A DNA stretch of 64,000 bases from NCBI GenBank assembly GCA_027886175.1, contig JAJNNQ010000040.1, positions 23,084,001-23,148,000 of the forward strand. The letters run 5' to 3'. Numbering within the stretch: the stretch's first letter is position 1; every line of letters begins with the position of its first letter. The notes under the pieces are model-generated. The model did no database searches. It saw only the letters and a list, made by a program, of their open reading frames with translations, and had not been told where the DNA came from. The translations under genes and the position numbers were made by a program. Positions 1-13,230 of this stretch are shown in pieces. This DNA comes from Phylloscopus collybita. Its lineage: Eukaryota; Chordata; Aves; Passeriformes; Phylloscopidae.

Positions 1-112
1 TCTGCTCAGACTGTATGAGAAAGAGGTATTTGGTGAATCATCTGAGGACCAAGAAATGTATCTCCTGCAGTTCAAGGAACAATGGGGACTTCATGTAGAA
101 ATGGAAGACTGA
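1..112 (+). CDS. IL20RA: IL20RA, 3' end of last coding exon (partial)
   Basis: Reading from base 2, 36 codons and a TGA stop (110-112) encode a cytoplasmic tail ending in Q-F-K-E-Q-W-G-L-H-V-E-M-E-D. This matches the conserved C-terminus of interleukin-20 receptor subunit alpha (human ends Q-F-M-E-E-W-G-L-Y-V-Q-M-E-N). IL20RA is a class II cytokine receptor chain. From family knowledge, it pairs with IL20RB to bind IL-19, IL-20 and IL-24 and signals through JAK/STAT3 at the plasma membrane. Only the extreme intracellular tail lies here; the extracellular domain, membrane helix and box motifs are off the left edge. The position supports the call: in human IL20RA is the neighbour of SLC35D3 on the side away from PEX7 and points toward it, exactly as here. 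The segment is short, but the motif plus synteny make the assignment firm. Confidence 0.88.
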   Translation, partial: LLRLYEKEVFGESSEDQEMYLLQFKEQWGLHVEMED

Positions 113-235
113 AAAGTAATTTTCTAAAATACTCAAAAATGCAAAATCTTGTTTATTTTGCTAAAGAGAGTGATAGACTCAGGGGAACAGACACGTCTCA
201 ATGTTTCGAATTTTTTGAACCATCACTTTTGAACA

Positions 236-262
236 ATTTATTCATTATTTATATGTTATTTA
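236..262 (+). promoter_or_regulatory. AU-rich element in IL20RA 3'UTR
   Basis: Three ATTTA pentamers spaced 11 nt apart (236-240, 247-251, 258-262) lie in a T/A-only context about 125 nt past the stop codon. Clustered pentamers of this kind are the usual signature of AU-rich mRNA decay elements, which are common in cytokine-pathway transcripts. Function here is inferred. Confidence 0.45.
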
Positions 263-374
263 TAACAGTTTCCAGATGTGATAGAAATTATTTTGACATC
301 AATCATAAACCTCTTCTGTAAAAATGACTGTTGTGAGGTCATATTCTTTTTTTTTTTAAATGAAATAATATAAA

Positions 375-384
375 AATAAATAAA
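375..384 (+). terminator. Candidate poly(A) signals for IL20RA
   Basis: Two overlapping AATAAA hexamers (375-380 and 379-384), about 265 nt past the stop codon. Another hexamer lies at 490-495. Use is unproven. Confidence 0.4.
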
Positions 385-495
385 AAGAAAAAATATTTAA
401 AAAGAAATGTTTTTACAGAGGATGCTCCCACCTTGCAATTTCGCATAAAACAAATTACCAGCATTTGAAAGCAGTTACTTTTAGGGGAAAATAAA

Positions 496-3400
496 CAACC
501 AAACAAACCAAAAAACTGGGGAAAAATGTAGGACAAGGGGGTTCAGTGAAACAAATGCCTGTAATGCATGGCTGGGCCATGTCTCAGCCAGCCTTAGACA
601 CAGAGTATCTGACTCACGCCCTGCAAGTGTCTGCTCCTCTCCCATGACTTCCACGGCAGCGTGGCAGGACCAGCTCCGAGGGAGAGGTCTGAGAGGTCTG
701 TCCCGGACACTCCGTTGCTTCAGACACTCCACACTTGCTGTGCCACACTGAGAAACTGTTCCTGCAGACTTGCTTTCATTGCCTGGTGTCCTCACCAGCA
801 CTTCTGATGCACATTTACTTTTTCTTCATGTCACATGGTATTTAGGATAGCAAAATCACAGGACGTTCTAGAAATTACTCACTAGGGCAGATGGCATTTT
901 CCTTTTCAAAACTTGTCACTTTTTCACTTACTGAATCTTTTTTTTCCCCTCCCAGTACACAAAAAACCCCTCCCAGTAATTATTTGTTTGGGTTTGAACA
1001 GGATAAGAAAAAAACTGGGGCATTTTTTGTACTGTTTTTTTTTTTTATTTGGATCTTACAAACTAGTACATGTTTAGGTGTTGTTTTTTTTTTTTTAAGA
1101 ATGACTTTTACCTAAATGTTTTCTCTGAGCTGTTGTTGTTGCATGACCTCGCCATTCTCTGTGACTGTTCATCCACTGAATTTTTCAATTGTAGACTTAC
1201 TTTATAACCAGAAATTTCATTAGAATATTTCTAATTTTTCTAATTTCAGCATTACAATATGCTGATGACTCTTTATCAGGAGGTAAAAAAAATTGTCCCC
1301 AGCTGCTTTTATAATAGATGTAGATCATACAGCAGTGTTACACCTAGCTTACATAAACACCTTTGTTCATCAGGAAGATTACAGAGAAGAGTTATAGCTT
1401 AGTGTAAAAGAAGAAAATAGTTGGGAGATGTGATTTTTTTGCTACCAAAAAAACAGTCATCCAAAATCTTTCTCAGTATTTCCTGAAGATTTCTTAACTA
1501 ACCTCTTTGTTCATGATCTTGTAATTTTCTTTTGCAGTGTGGGGCCTCTAACTCATAGATAGGAAACAATTGTTTACTTTTTTCAAGTAGTCCATTGAAT
1601 TTTACCCTGTTACTGCTGCCCTAAGACAAATCACTTCTGTTCAGTGTATGCACATCAGTGCACATCCATACATATGGACAGATAAGGATGGTTCAGCCCT
1701 GTAAATATTTTGGTGTAGGTCAACCAACATTCCTTGAAGAGGAAGGTGTCCCTTGTTTTGGGTGTGTATTTCCCCTGGCCTGATTTGCCAGCTGCTGGTG
1801 TTTGCTGCTGCTTTTGCTGTTAGGTGGGCAAGCCTTGCACCAGTGGTTAAGGATAACTACTTATAAGGATATTTAACATACCATAATCAAGTAACTGCTG
1901 ATTAAAATTTGAAAATTTGGTTACTTATCCATAGAATCTTACTTCATTAAGTTTTTTTTTTTTTTGTGGTTGTCATCTTTCACTGCATCTTATCCTGTTT
2001 TGTTTTCGCTTTTTGCTTTTTGGTTGGTTTGGTTTTGTTTTGTTTTACTTCTCAGTAACAATTAGGTTGTATAGTATTTATTTCCTCTACTGCTTGAAAA
2101 GGCATCACCTCCCTAGTTAACACTATTTGTGATTAAAATACAATATGCTGAGACTCTTGCAATAATTTTCATTGCACATTTATGCTTAGGAATAGTGGTT
2201 AATTTTGGACCAAAATATTTGTGATAAAAGTTTGCACCACTTTCAGTGTTGCTTCCTTTTGATGAGAATTTGCATTAAATTCAGAACTGATATTAGATTA
2301 TGCAAAGAGTCCATATTTATAAGATACACTCTGAAAGTGCTCTCAGAATGATCACAGCAAAAGTAAAAGCACTGGTGGAAAATATGTTAATGAGGATAAG
2401 AACTTTCTTTTATATGCAAAAAAAAAAAAAAATCAAGTTAGCTAGTCAAGTTCTGGAAGTGATGAGGCAGACATAATAGTGCATATTTCCATCAGTATAG
2501 TACCAGTATATTGTTGATGGCCTTTTTAATATCCTTAAAGCTACATATATTTTTCCTTAAAATCTTCTAATTACGTTAATCAAATGAAGCTGATGGTACA
2601 TGGTACTTGCAGCAAACCAGGCAGCAAGGAGCAAAATACTGCCATGTAAATTTGTAAAATAGTAGAGGGAAGAGCCAAGCAGTAAGAGACCTGACATGTT
2701 CCTACTCTTATAGCACTTTATTAAACTTTGCTTAGCCACACTTACTAGACCTAATGCAGCCAAAAGCAATATCATGTACCTAGAATCGTACACCTAGATT
2801 ACACTCAAACACAAGGTTACTTGGAGCTAGGGAAATCAGTAATTTTGAAAATTTTATGGGAGAGGAATAGAATGAAGAAGCAGTTTGTTGAGGACAATAA
2901 GATGTATATTTCTTGATTGTTATGGCAGTAAAACCAGATCTTTAGCTGTGTTTACAGGCCTGATGTGACTACTAGTGGAAAAACTGTCTCCGGTTTACAA
3001 TATAAGTCATGAAGATGAAAGGCAAATGTTACTATAAAAGGCCAAAGCAATGCACTCCAGAGCTTGAAAAACAGGAAACTTAGCTATCAAAATGAGATCT
3101 AATGGTGATGAAACTGATAGCTAGGTGTGGGCACACACAGTTTTGGAAAAGTAACTCTAATTGCAAGTATGGCTTTGCTGCCTTACTGCTTAGGCAGAGA
3201 GAGATAGGGGTGTTGAAGGAGAGACTGAAACAGAGCTGAGTGCAAGATACCTGTGACCTGACATAGAGCAGCCCTGGAGAAGCTACTGCAGAATGAGAAT
3301 GACCAGATGGAAAAGTCCAAATACCTGAGGGAAACATGCAGTATGAGTCCCATGTCTGGTGTTGTAAGGACTGCAAACAAAGTGTCCACCCAGTGGGCAT

Positions 3401-6400
3401 GAGGTTAGCCAGGTGGGGGATCCAGGAAAACTCTCTAGTACATGATGGGAGATCGCCTGTTACATGAAGGGTAGGGAAACGATCAAGTGGGCTCCAGAGG
3501 TGGGGTCTGGAAAAAGCAGATAATGCTACTACTTAGTACAGCTCTTCCTGTGGAAAGTAGGGAAGGTCCAGCAAAAGCCCTGAGAAACATTCTCTGAGTC
3601 TAGAAATTTCACAATACTAAAACATCCTGAGCAAGGCAATACTTCAAATTACACTACTAAGAAATACACAGAAACATGTTCAGTTTCTGCTGATTTCAAG
3701 TTAAATTTTAAAGTCTTCCTTAGGGAAGGGATACCTGAATTTGGGAATTCCTGAATTTGGGACTAACAAAATCTATCAAAGCATATCAAAACAAAAATAT
3801 GTAGTGACTTCCATATGATCTAACCTGCAAGCCAGGCTTAATCAGACAGAATGATTGGGATGTGAAACAAGTGAAATTTAAAACAGAAGAGCAGCATGGT
3901 TTGAATATTTTTAAATATGGACAATTTACTGTTTACCAAGACCTGTGAAAATTTTCTAATGCCTGTAGGTCTTTCAAACAAAATTGTTGTCCTTTAACAA
4001 TAATACTAACAATGGGTGACATTTCTTGCCTGGAATATGCTAAGTGGTACAATGATGTTCATACATTGTCAAGTCTTAAAATTTGATTAATCCCTCTTCT
4101 TCCTGTTTAAATAAGAAATGTTTGCTCAACTCTACAGTGAAGTTAAAAAAAAACCAGTTACTCCAAGCACTGTGGTTTTGAACAGATGGAGCTTTTACAT
4201 CTGATGTGATTCATTCTTGCAAAGTCAAAGATTTAAACCTGTTCAGCCATTTCATCTTGTCCATACAAAATACCTAAGTTCTCCTTAAAGGAAGACACAG
4301 CAACATCAAGATTTTTCTGCCTTGGCTTTGCCTGTAGGTTTCAAGCTTGATCAGCCCAGAAGCACATAGCACTAAGTGTAGGAAGTAATTTTCATGTTTA
4401 GTACCACCTCTTAAAAACCATCAAAGTTTTGTTAGTTTGCACTGGCAGTGACACTAAGCCAGCCCCATAGTTTCTCACCATCTTTTCTTTCTCTCTCTCT
4501 CTCTCTCTTTTTTTTTTTTTTAAAGAAACAAAAAGTACTCCTGTTTTTTAGTATTTCCAGAATCAGTTTAGCTAAGACAGATTTTTCTGGCCTAGGCTTT
4601 AGGAAGAGGACTTGCTCCTTAGCATCGCACAGCTCTGAAAGCCCTCACTGGCTGAGGGAAGACACACATTCCAGTAGTGCTGCTTCAGATTTTTGCTGTT
4701 GCCTCTGTTTGGCTGGAGGAGCAATATCCTGCATTACATTATTTTTCAGTCACACTGTCCCTGCTCTGAAGGCCTCTTGTTTGCCACTGCTCTTTACAAC
4801 ACTCTAAGGTCTCTGCAGGCTGAGAAACCTGGAGAAGGGGAATTGTCCTAATTCTGTGTTATTGCAAGATGACCTCCTAGATCTCTCACAACTTACTTGT
4901 TACCTTGTCAAAGTTACAGGAGTTATTCATCCAAGTAGAAATCCAGCATTACTGCTCACCTCTGGCAGAAGTTTCAACAAATGCTGTCTGCTAGCACCCG
5001 AAATTGCTGCATTGACTCCACTCCCATGGTGCCAGAACATTCTCATTTCACAGTAACTCACCCAGGTACTGGCTTTAGCAGCAGCAGCCTGTGCTATAAA
5101 CACACATCATCAGCTCTGCCAGCCAAGAACTGCCAATAGGAAACAACATCTTCCAGGTGTCCAAAGTAAGTCAGTAAGCAGTGTGGCCCAGCAGCAGGGC
5201 AGCAAATGGCTTTGGTTTTCTAAACCCTCATGATCATGGCATTGAGGGTGGAGCAAAATGTTCAGCAAGACTCCCTACTGAAGACAGCAGGAAAATACTG
5301 AAAAATACCTGGACCCTTCCAGTGTGACAGAAAGAGATCAAAATATTTAAGCTTTTTCAGCACTCCCATGTATTGTTTGTGTATTTTAATTTTGCCTTGG
5401 TTTTCATTTCAAGCCCTTCAACCATTTTATGGTAATTAAAGATAAAGGAAGAGAAGTTGCTATTCCAGTTTTACAGACATCAGTTTTACAACTGATACAT
5501 GGAAAGGCTAAAATGGATTGAAAACCATCATACAGTAAGTGTAGTGTGCAGGGCAGGAGAAGACAAAACACAATGCAGTAACTGCTAAAGTCGCAGTTCC
5601 CCTCAGCAATATATCCCCATAGTGCAGTTTACTCCAAGATGTTAGACCTTCAAGGCTAGCAGCACCTCCAGTTTAGTTTAAATTAAAAATATTAAATTTT
5701 GAGGTGAAAGTTTACTATGTGAACCAACTGCAGAGTCCAGACGAACAAGAAGAACTGAAGCCTGACAAACCCAGCCTTCAGGGCAAAGATAGCAAGAGGA
5801 TCTAAGTAAACCATTCTATAGGGAAGAAACAGCAACAAGTCATGCCAGGCAGCCATCTTAAGGTAGCATTAATCTCTGCTGTGCTGAGTGGAGTGAGCTC
5901 CAACTTGCCCCTTATGCTGTCCCATTCTGTTCCACAGCCTCATTAATGTTGACATTAAAGTTGCTTTGCTGGATGTGGTTTGTGTGCTAGTTTGGTTTGT
6001 AATGCTTCTTTCTTCCAAGGGGGACTCTGGACCAGAGGAATAGATGGTTTGGGAAGAGAGGACAGTCTTCAAGAACAAAAGAAAAACAAAAAAAAGAAAC
6101 TTCATAAACAATACAGCCATGCTTGTGAGGAGCACAGGGTGAAAATCAAATGAAAGGTTCCTGTTTTATACAGCAAATGTCATAAACCCAAACAGCACAG
6201 GAAAATCCCAGGGCATGTCGGCGAGACTGTTTCTACACTTCTCCTTTGCTCTTGGCCACAGATGAGGCCAAGGGTTGAGGGATGTGGTTATGCTCTTGCA
6301 CATTTCTTTCCTGGGCTGAGATGGAGGCCTCTGCACCAGTGTTCAGGTTTCTCAGTCATGACCATCATGACCATCCCAACCTGTGCCACCTTCCAGGCTT

Positions 6401-7300
6401 CTGATCTTTTAGGCTCTGAACAGCCATTTCACTCTTAGCCCAGTGTTCCTCCTGAATGACCTCTGTTCTGCAAAGTCTCAAAGACAAAATTTCTTTCACT
6501 AATATTCTATTGGAAAATGGTTTCTGAGTTTACTTAATTATTCTCTGTGCAAAATAAAGAGTTGCAAGAATATATCAGTACATCTATTTCTCACCCTGTC
6601 TCTGGGCATATGATGTCCTTTACCCCTTGTAATGCAAGCACCATCACATCTACAGAGATCAGAGGGACTCAACCTATGTGATGTGATTGAGAGGCATGTC
6701 TACTCTTCTCCCACTAGACTTAAAAAGACAGTGTGCTCTATTTGTCTCCTAAACAGACTTGCACAAACATCCCAAAGTAATTCTCCTGAACCGAATGTGC
6801 TTCAGAGAGACATTTAATTCTTTAAGCAGTTGTCATATGCATGCTAAAAAAGGTATTTCATGTTTACAATTAAATAGGTTTTAAAGATAAATCAAAAAAA
6901 CTCTTGGTGTGGACTTTTCCCTGGCATGCAAGATTGATCTTGCCTAGCTCACAGACTGCTGGAAACAAATGTTTGTTATTTACCCAGAATATGTGTTATA
7001 TCCTTGTATGAGGATATGATATAAAGTTTAGAAAGCTGCAGAGAGCTTTCATGATCAATCAGGAATTTTAAACCCCTCCATATTTCTTAGCTGTGGGAAA
7101 AGATGGGTAACAGTTTGTTCTGCTGCTCAATGCTATTCTACCTTTCCACCTACACCCAGTTTCCCTGGGGCTCACATTTTTAATCTGTAGCCAAAAAGCA
7201 GTCTGGCAGTAGGGCAGCAGTTATCAGTCAGAAAGGGAGAGTCAGCAATTGTCAACAGATAGCCAGAAAAATTAATGTCAGGCAGTGCAATTGGTTGCAG
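496..7300. other. Intergenic DNA, no gene seen
   Basis: Non-coding sequence between IL20RA and SLC35D3. I see T- and A-runs (for example near 1040, 1090, 1950 and 2420), a C/T-rich tract ending in poly-T (4487-4521), and a 13-bp direct repeat at 3734-3762 with a period of 16. Open frames are short, lack recognisable domains and show no splice-site logic. Part of the left end may be distal IL20RA 3'UTR. Confidence 0.6.
4487..4521. repeat. (TC)n / poly-T low-complexity tract
   Basis: A run of CT dinucleotides passes directly into about 15 consecutive T. Simple repeat; the tail of T on this strand is a poly-A on the other. Confidence 0.75.

Positions 7301-7352
<52 letters not shown>
7301..7352. 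repeat. Perfect A52 homopolymer
   Basis: Fifty-two uninterrupted A between a G at 7300 and a G at 7353. It could be an expanded mononucleotide microsatellite or the tail of a retroposed RNA. I could not recognise a source gene upstream or a target-site duplication, so it is left as a simple repeat. Confidence 0.95.
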
Positions 7353-7354
<2 letters not shown>

Positions 7355-10300
7355 GCATTGCCAAAGAGCAAAGGAAAATAATGAAATCTGTTTAAGGATT
7401 TTAAGGATTGCCTTCTGTTCTACTGAATTAGGAGTTAAATGATGCTAAAGATGAGCAGAGAGGCCCTGTGCATATCCTGGGGCAACAGCAGAAGCTTTTT
7501 ACCCTCTTCTTTTTGCTGGGAATTTTTTTCCTACTGGAAATAGAAGTGCCTACATCCCTGCACAGACCTACTGGCAAGCTCAGCATGCAGTAATGACAGC
7601 ACTCAGCAAAGGGCTCCAAATTTATCACAGCTACAAGTTTCGCCTTTGCCTGAAGCTGACACTCCATCTCTTTCTGTAAGTAGGGCGAGCAAAAGAAAAA
7701 TGAGAGACTCCAAATACTTCAGAAGGCAAAGAGAATAGAAAAAAGGTTTTATTGTCTAATTATTACTACCTTTTATAAGGTGATCTCATATAGACTTAAC
7801 ATGATTGGTGAATAGGAATGATACCTCTCTAATTCCACTGGTTAAACTAGAGAAACAGCAAAACACCACCTGGAGAAAGATTGTTTTGAGTAAGGACAGT
7901 TGTTTAGCAGGATTGTTTTGAGAAAAAGCTTTCTTGAGAATTTTTTTCTTGGGAAAAGTTAGCAGCTGCTAGCAGTTAGCAGCTGCTAAAGTCTCTCAGA
8001 CCCAGAAATATCAGGCCCACAAGCAAAGATACTATTAGGGAATAATAGGGGCAGTGACAGGAAATTCTGCTCCTTTCAGAAAGGGCCTGAAGCAGTGTCA
8101 CCTGCAGCAATGTCAACGTCTCTGCTGAGCCTCTGGAACGAGCACTGAGCTGGTCTGTATATTCCTGTGCTACTAAGGAAGCAAAGGTTTGTCAGCAAAC
8201 TGGATCTCATGGCATATAATACACGAATGTGAGCATGAACCTAAAAAACCTTCCAAATTATCTACTGCATTCATCTCTTGATGGCTAGTTTGCAAATACC
8301 TTTATGTACCTTATATCACTAGTTAAACATTACTTTCATTTATGTTTTTACTGTATTTGCAACATCCATAATTTCTCATTGCAATCACAAATATTTAATC
8401 AGGATTTTTATCTGCTGGGACAATTGTACTTCTAGATCACCAAAACCACAGATGTCAGAGCTACCCAGGCTTGCAGCCCTTGTCAAAACAGGCCCATATC
8501 TCTGTAAACACATTCTGGTCCAACACACTGGGGTGTGGCAAGGCCACCACCTTTTACCCAATTAGTAAACACAATTGATCTGTGTGGCAAAGAGAAAAGG
8601 GTCTTACTTCCATTGTGCAAACTAATAAATTCCTTACAAACAAGTCTCTCAGGAGGGACTGGTTCTATCTCACTTACACCATAAGCTTTAATAGAAACCT
8701 TTCCATAAGCAACACAAGTTCAATCCAAGCATGCTTCTCAAATCCTCTTCATTTTCAAGTTGCAGAGTATGCTTATGGAGCAGAAAGTTCTCCTGTTTTC
8801 CCAAGATTGCATCAATGGCACTAATAGAAATAAGCTGACCAAGATTAATGACACAGAGAAGCTGAGTACAACCTTCTTCTACAGCAGAATGCTGTGCAAT
8901 ATTACATTGCAGCTGGCCTCATACTACAGGCTCTATTTTACCCCTTCTCCTGGCAGTGGTGCCTTATTACAGATTACAGCAGATGTTTTACCCTGCTACT
9001 TGTGCCATTCTCTGTTTCCTCAAGCTTTTTAAGGTTAACACCAGTTTTCATTTCCTAGTTAATGTCAAAGGAAATCTCAGCATAATCCTGACATTTTAGT
9101 GCTTCTCTGAGATCCGTTGTGCAACATGTGTGAGCATGTAGGAAATACAAAAGAAGCCGTTGCCAAATTGTCAGCTTTCTTCTCAATGCCACATGAGAAA
9201 TGTGAGAGAGAAATCCATAGCTTCTGCCAGGGCTGAGGAGTCTGAAAAACAGGGTGGTCAGCACCCAAAATCCTGTGGTTGCACTGAGCACTGGACACTC
9301 CTGCCAAGGATTGGAGCATTTGGAATAGAAATTCTGCCTTCTCCCAGGGATGGGGGCTAAGTGCTATGTTTGATGTAATGCAGATGATAAACTGAACTGG
9401 AACTGAAGCTTTTGTTCTGAATGCCTGGAACACTCTGTAACAATTGATAATTTCCTGATATTTCTGTGGCATTCAGCAATGTAGAATCTCTCATTATTAT
9501 GTTTCTTCACAGTAAGTATGATTGTTTTGAGCTCCATCTTATAAAAGCAAAGCCATCCCACCTATCCTCTGTAGCATGGGCAATGATCATGTTACTACTG
9601 GCTCCATTAAAATTCAGCATTTTGCTCATGGCTGATTCAATGCCAAATATTCCAGTAAATAGCAATAATCAAAATCCATTAAGTCAATGGACCAGTTGTG
9701 GCTTGTTTTCCCTACCTTTTTACTGTTCTGTTTTTCATTAGTCAGAAGGCAGATCTGTTCCATATAACTTTGTTAACATTTATCTGAAAGCTATCTGCTA
9801 TAGTGAGGCCATCAGAGTTCCCGGGAAATAAAAACAAAGACCAAACCAAGCAACTTTATTGAGACTAGGTTTGTGAATTTGCTTATCTTCTAATTTCTGG
9901 TCACCATGACACAGGGCAGATAGCTAAGATTTCTTTCAGTCTGATTTGATTACTACTTGTTTTTGCCTCATCTGCAAAAGAGTACATGGGACCCCTCACT
10001 GAGTTAGCTGTAAAGAACCTTGTCCTAACAGTCTCACCAAGGATATCTCATTACTCCATGATCCAGTGTGCTCTCCCATCCTAGCAGCACAGAAACATCA
10101 AAAGTCAGTGTACATGGTTGAAATACACTTAAACTGAGCATCTGAAATATATAGTGTAAATATCATCTATTAAAAATAGAAATCTCATGGCAACAAGCAC
10201 AGTAGAAATACCAACATGTACCTTCAGTTAGAGATGGAAAACTCTTAGCAGTTCAGATTCAGGGCAGGGATTTAGCATTTAATCCTTAGGCTTGCAACAC

Positions 10301-12460
10301 ACTTCACTAGGGCTTCAGGCAAACCAGTGTTTTTTCCTCCTGTTTTCTATTTCTGCCTCTATGTTTAGTATTTAGAAAGCTCCCCAAACCTCTCTCAGCT
10401 TTGGTCTGCCTGGTGCAATACATGCAGGGACTCAGTGTCTGCCTCAAGCAGTTTTCATTCACTGAAGGAAGCAGGAGCATTTGGGCTTCCAAGACACATT
10501 GCAACTTCTTGTAGCTAACACCAGGAGCTACAGGGGAAATCCATTGATTCATTCTCTAAACCATGAAAACTCCTCGGCAGAAATGTGTCACACTACTGTG
10601 TGGTGAGGCCAGGACAGCACCTGAGATCTTGTCTGCAGGTTCATGAACAACCCAAGATGAGAAGTCCCCCTGACTTTCCAAAGCTCTTGCTTTCTCAGAG
10701 GGGGGAGTTGGAGTCCAGGCCCTTTGAGCCTTACAGAAACCAAGGATGTTTGAGTCTTCCCGTGCAGAGGGAAGCCTACCAAAGGAAGTTGTTCATTAAA
10801 TATGAAAATCTTCACAAACAGACAAGGAAGTTAAAATCACTAAATGGATGAACTAAATGGATAGATTAAATCTACCTTATTTTTTAACATTTTAAAGGAG
10901 TTTCCAGTGGTGCAAGAGGAAATAGAGAGCCTGATACTTGTCAGTCACAGTTTCAAGGAGAGCAGATGACTGAGAATTTGGATATTCTGAATTATGCTGA
11001 ACCCCACTGTTCACTACCTTTTTCCTCATTTACTCCATTTCTGTGTTACTTGTCCAGGTTTTAAGAGTTTCAGAGCACAGTTCAGACCCACCTTGTTGCC
11101 TCTGCAGCTTGTCAGTAATGCAAAAAGAACAAAAGTGGCAATGACAGATTCAGCATGAACCTTCTGGTCTATAATGAGCACATCTACAGAGGCAAAACAT
11201 TGCAGTGGGTGAAATCCACTTGCTATTTCAGCATCTAAAACCATAAACCAAGTGGATGTCTCCCAGATAAATACATTACAATATATAATACAATAACAAT
11301 AACAACATCATTTTAGAAGGCTAAACCAGACAGTCTGTTCCGAAGGAGCATGAGTGTTATACATTACTGAGGCTACTGCAGAAACCTGGAGCAGTCTTGG
11401 CCCTGTAACTAACCACAAATGAGCACATACCCTGCTCAGACTGCCTTTCATTCATCTGTTTGTATTTATTTCCAAATGAGACCTCTTTGGAAAGGCTAGG
11501 TCATGATTTTGCATGCAACCTCAAGGACTGCTTAAAATCTTGCCTGATTTCCATTCATCAAAATTAGTGTCTCACACTAAATAGCCTTAGCTGGTTAATC
11601 TACCTGGGTAGTTCCATCTGTGGTGTGTCCAGCATCCATGGGAATTTTCCTCTACAGGAAACCTCTCATTAGCAAGCTGAAGGACACAGGCACCCAGCTG
11701 TTCACCCAGCAGTTTATCCTTCTGCAAGCAGGCCAGCAGAAACTCGAGTCTGGGAAGACATTCATATTCAGAGAGAAGAGTCATATTTTATGGAGGAGAG
11801 GAGAATGAGCACTTGTGGATGAGCACTTGATGGATGGGCTGCAGACTGAGTCAGAGGCCTCTGGTCACGCTGCCACGAGCAGGACAGAGGCAGCCTTGGA
11901 TTTCAGGACAAGTGAAAATAAAAGAAGGATTTTTATTTTTTTTTTTTTCCTCAACCACTCTATAAATTCAGAACTGGAAGTATTATGTGCCCACTTGCAG
12001 TCGGTAACACCAAGGGACTGAAAGATGGGCTTTGCTTCACCTGAGTTTTAACACTTTTCCCTAAGCTGCTTGTGAATTTAGTAAAGACTCAGCCAGAAAA
12101 CTGTCCATGGTGCAAAAGTAAATCACGTCCCTGAGGACTTCTCGAAGAGGCTCCATATGAGGAAATCTGCTAAGGGTGACAAAGCACATGAAGAGGTACA
12201 GGTGAAAGAATCTGCAATATTAAGGACTTGGTGAGTGCCATATTACTAGGCTTTTTCAGTAAAGCCTGAAAACATCAAAAGAACACGTTCCTAATGTAAA
12301 CCTGGATGCTAACCCTAAGCAGAGCAGTAAAAACATCCTTTTTTGAGGCTGAGGTTCCAGGCACATGGGTGGTGCCAAGGAGCAATGTTGTGGCAGTGCT
12401 GTGCTCCCCTTGGCATGCCTTTTGTAGTTGCAGCGTCCCTGGAGCTCTAGGTTTTGTGGG
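7353..12460. other. Intergenic DNA, no gene seen
   Basis: Non-coding sequence. The only structured items I see are the paired palindromic E-box motif at 7959-7989 and a duplicated 11-bp motif near 11806-11830. No recognisable exons, RNA genes or interspersed repeats. Confidence 0.55.
7959..7989. repeat. Two palindromic E-box units, period 17
   Basis: The 13-14 bp unit TTAGCAGCTGCTA(A) occurs at 7959-7971 and 7976-7989. The second copy is a perfect 14-bp palindrome; both carry CAGCTG, an E-box core. The spacing between centres is 17 bp. Confidence 0.7.
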
Positions 12461-12468
12461 TTTGTTCA

Positions 12469-12488
12469 ACCCTAATCCTAACCCTAAG
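12469..12488. repeat. Short telomere-like CCCTAA motif
   Basis: About three imperfect CCCTAA-type units in a row (ACCCTAATCCTAACCCTAAG). A single related unit (AACCCTAAG) lies about 160 bp to the left, near 12310. Too short to be a functional telomere array. Confidence 0.6.
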
Positions 12489-13230
12489 CCTGAGCCCAAA
12501 CACCTCTGAGACCTGGCATACGTAACTACAAGAACTCCCTACAACCCTTTTCCTTCCTTCTTTTTTTGTTATCTACATGAGAATCTTTCTCCAGGCTTCC
12601 CAACACCTTCCCCACCAGCACATTCAAGGGAAGTTTTAAACCAGCAGGACGTCCTTACCTGTCTAAGCCCACAAGTAAATAACCTGTCCTGGAGCCCCAG
12701 TTTTGCCAGCCAGGCTGATGGGAAGCTTTTCGCTGGGGTGACAGCTTTTCACATTTCAGTACTTTGGTGTGCCAGTTATTTAGAGGAGCAGATTAGGGCA
12801 CTGAACCCATCAAACTCCTGGAGCCCATTTGTCCCCTCCACACCTCTGCTGTGACTCACAGAAAAGCCTGTTGGTGCTCCAGCAGTGTTGTGCTTCCTCA
12901 GCTCCTGCAGGGGGGTGGAAAAGGATGAGGAGTTTCCTTTGTATTTCTTCCTTTAAGAAGGAGTCAAAGTATTTTTTGCTTGCTCAAAGTGCTTGGTGTG
13001 GAGGATGTTATCCTCCATCAAACTGTGAAAAGTGACGGTGTTATTTTAGCACGTACCCAAAATTCATATTTAACTTGCTTAGGATGCCCAGTCAGGCACA
13101 GATAACCACAGCCTCCGGTGCCTGTGTAGAACATTTGCCACAGACAACCCTGTAGCACAGGATGACGATCTTTCCTTCCGAGCCCCTCACCCATCAAGTT
13201 TCCCGGTTTATCGCTTTCCTAATTTTAAGG

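Larger units (their letters stand above)
113..495 (+). other. IL20RA: IL20RA 3'UTR (proximal part)
   Basis: AT-rich sequence directly after the IL20RA stop. It contains three ATTTA pentamers (236-262) and candidate AATAAA hexamers at 375-380, 379-384 and 490-495. Which one is used cannot be told from sequence, so the right boundary is a guess; the UTR could run further. Confidence 0.5.

Noticed and set aside
2557..2793. 78-codon minus-strand frame with two or three hydrophobic segments
   Set aside because: It starts at GTG (first ATG is seven codons in), sits in AT-rich intergenic DNA, and matches no family I recognise. AT-rich DNA on its T-rich strand often yields hydrophobic frames.
7100..7352. 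Processed retrocopy or SINE ending in the A52 tract
   Set aside because: No gene-like or tRNA-like sequence upstream and no flanking duplication; kept only as a homopolymer.
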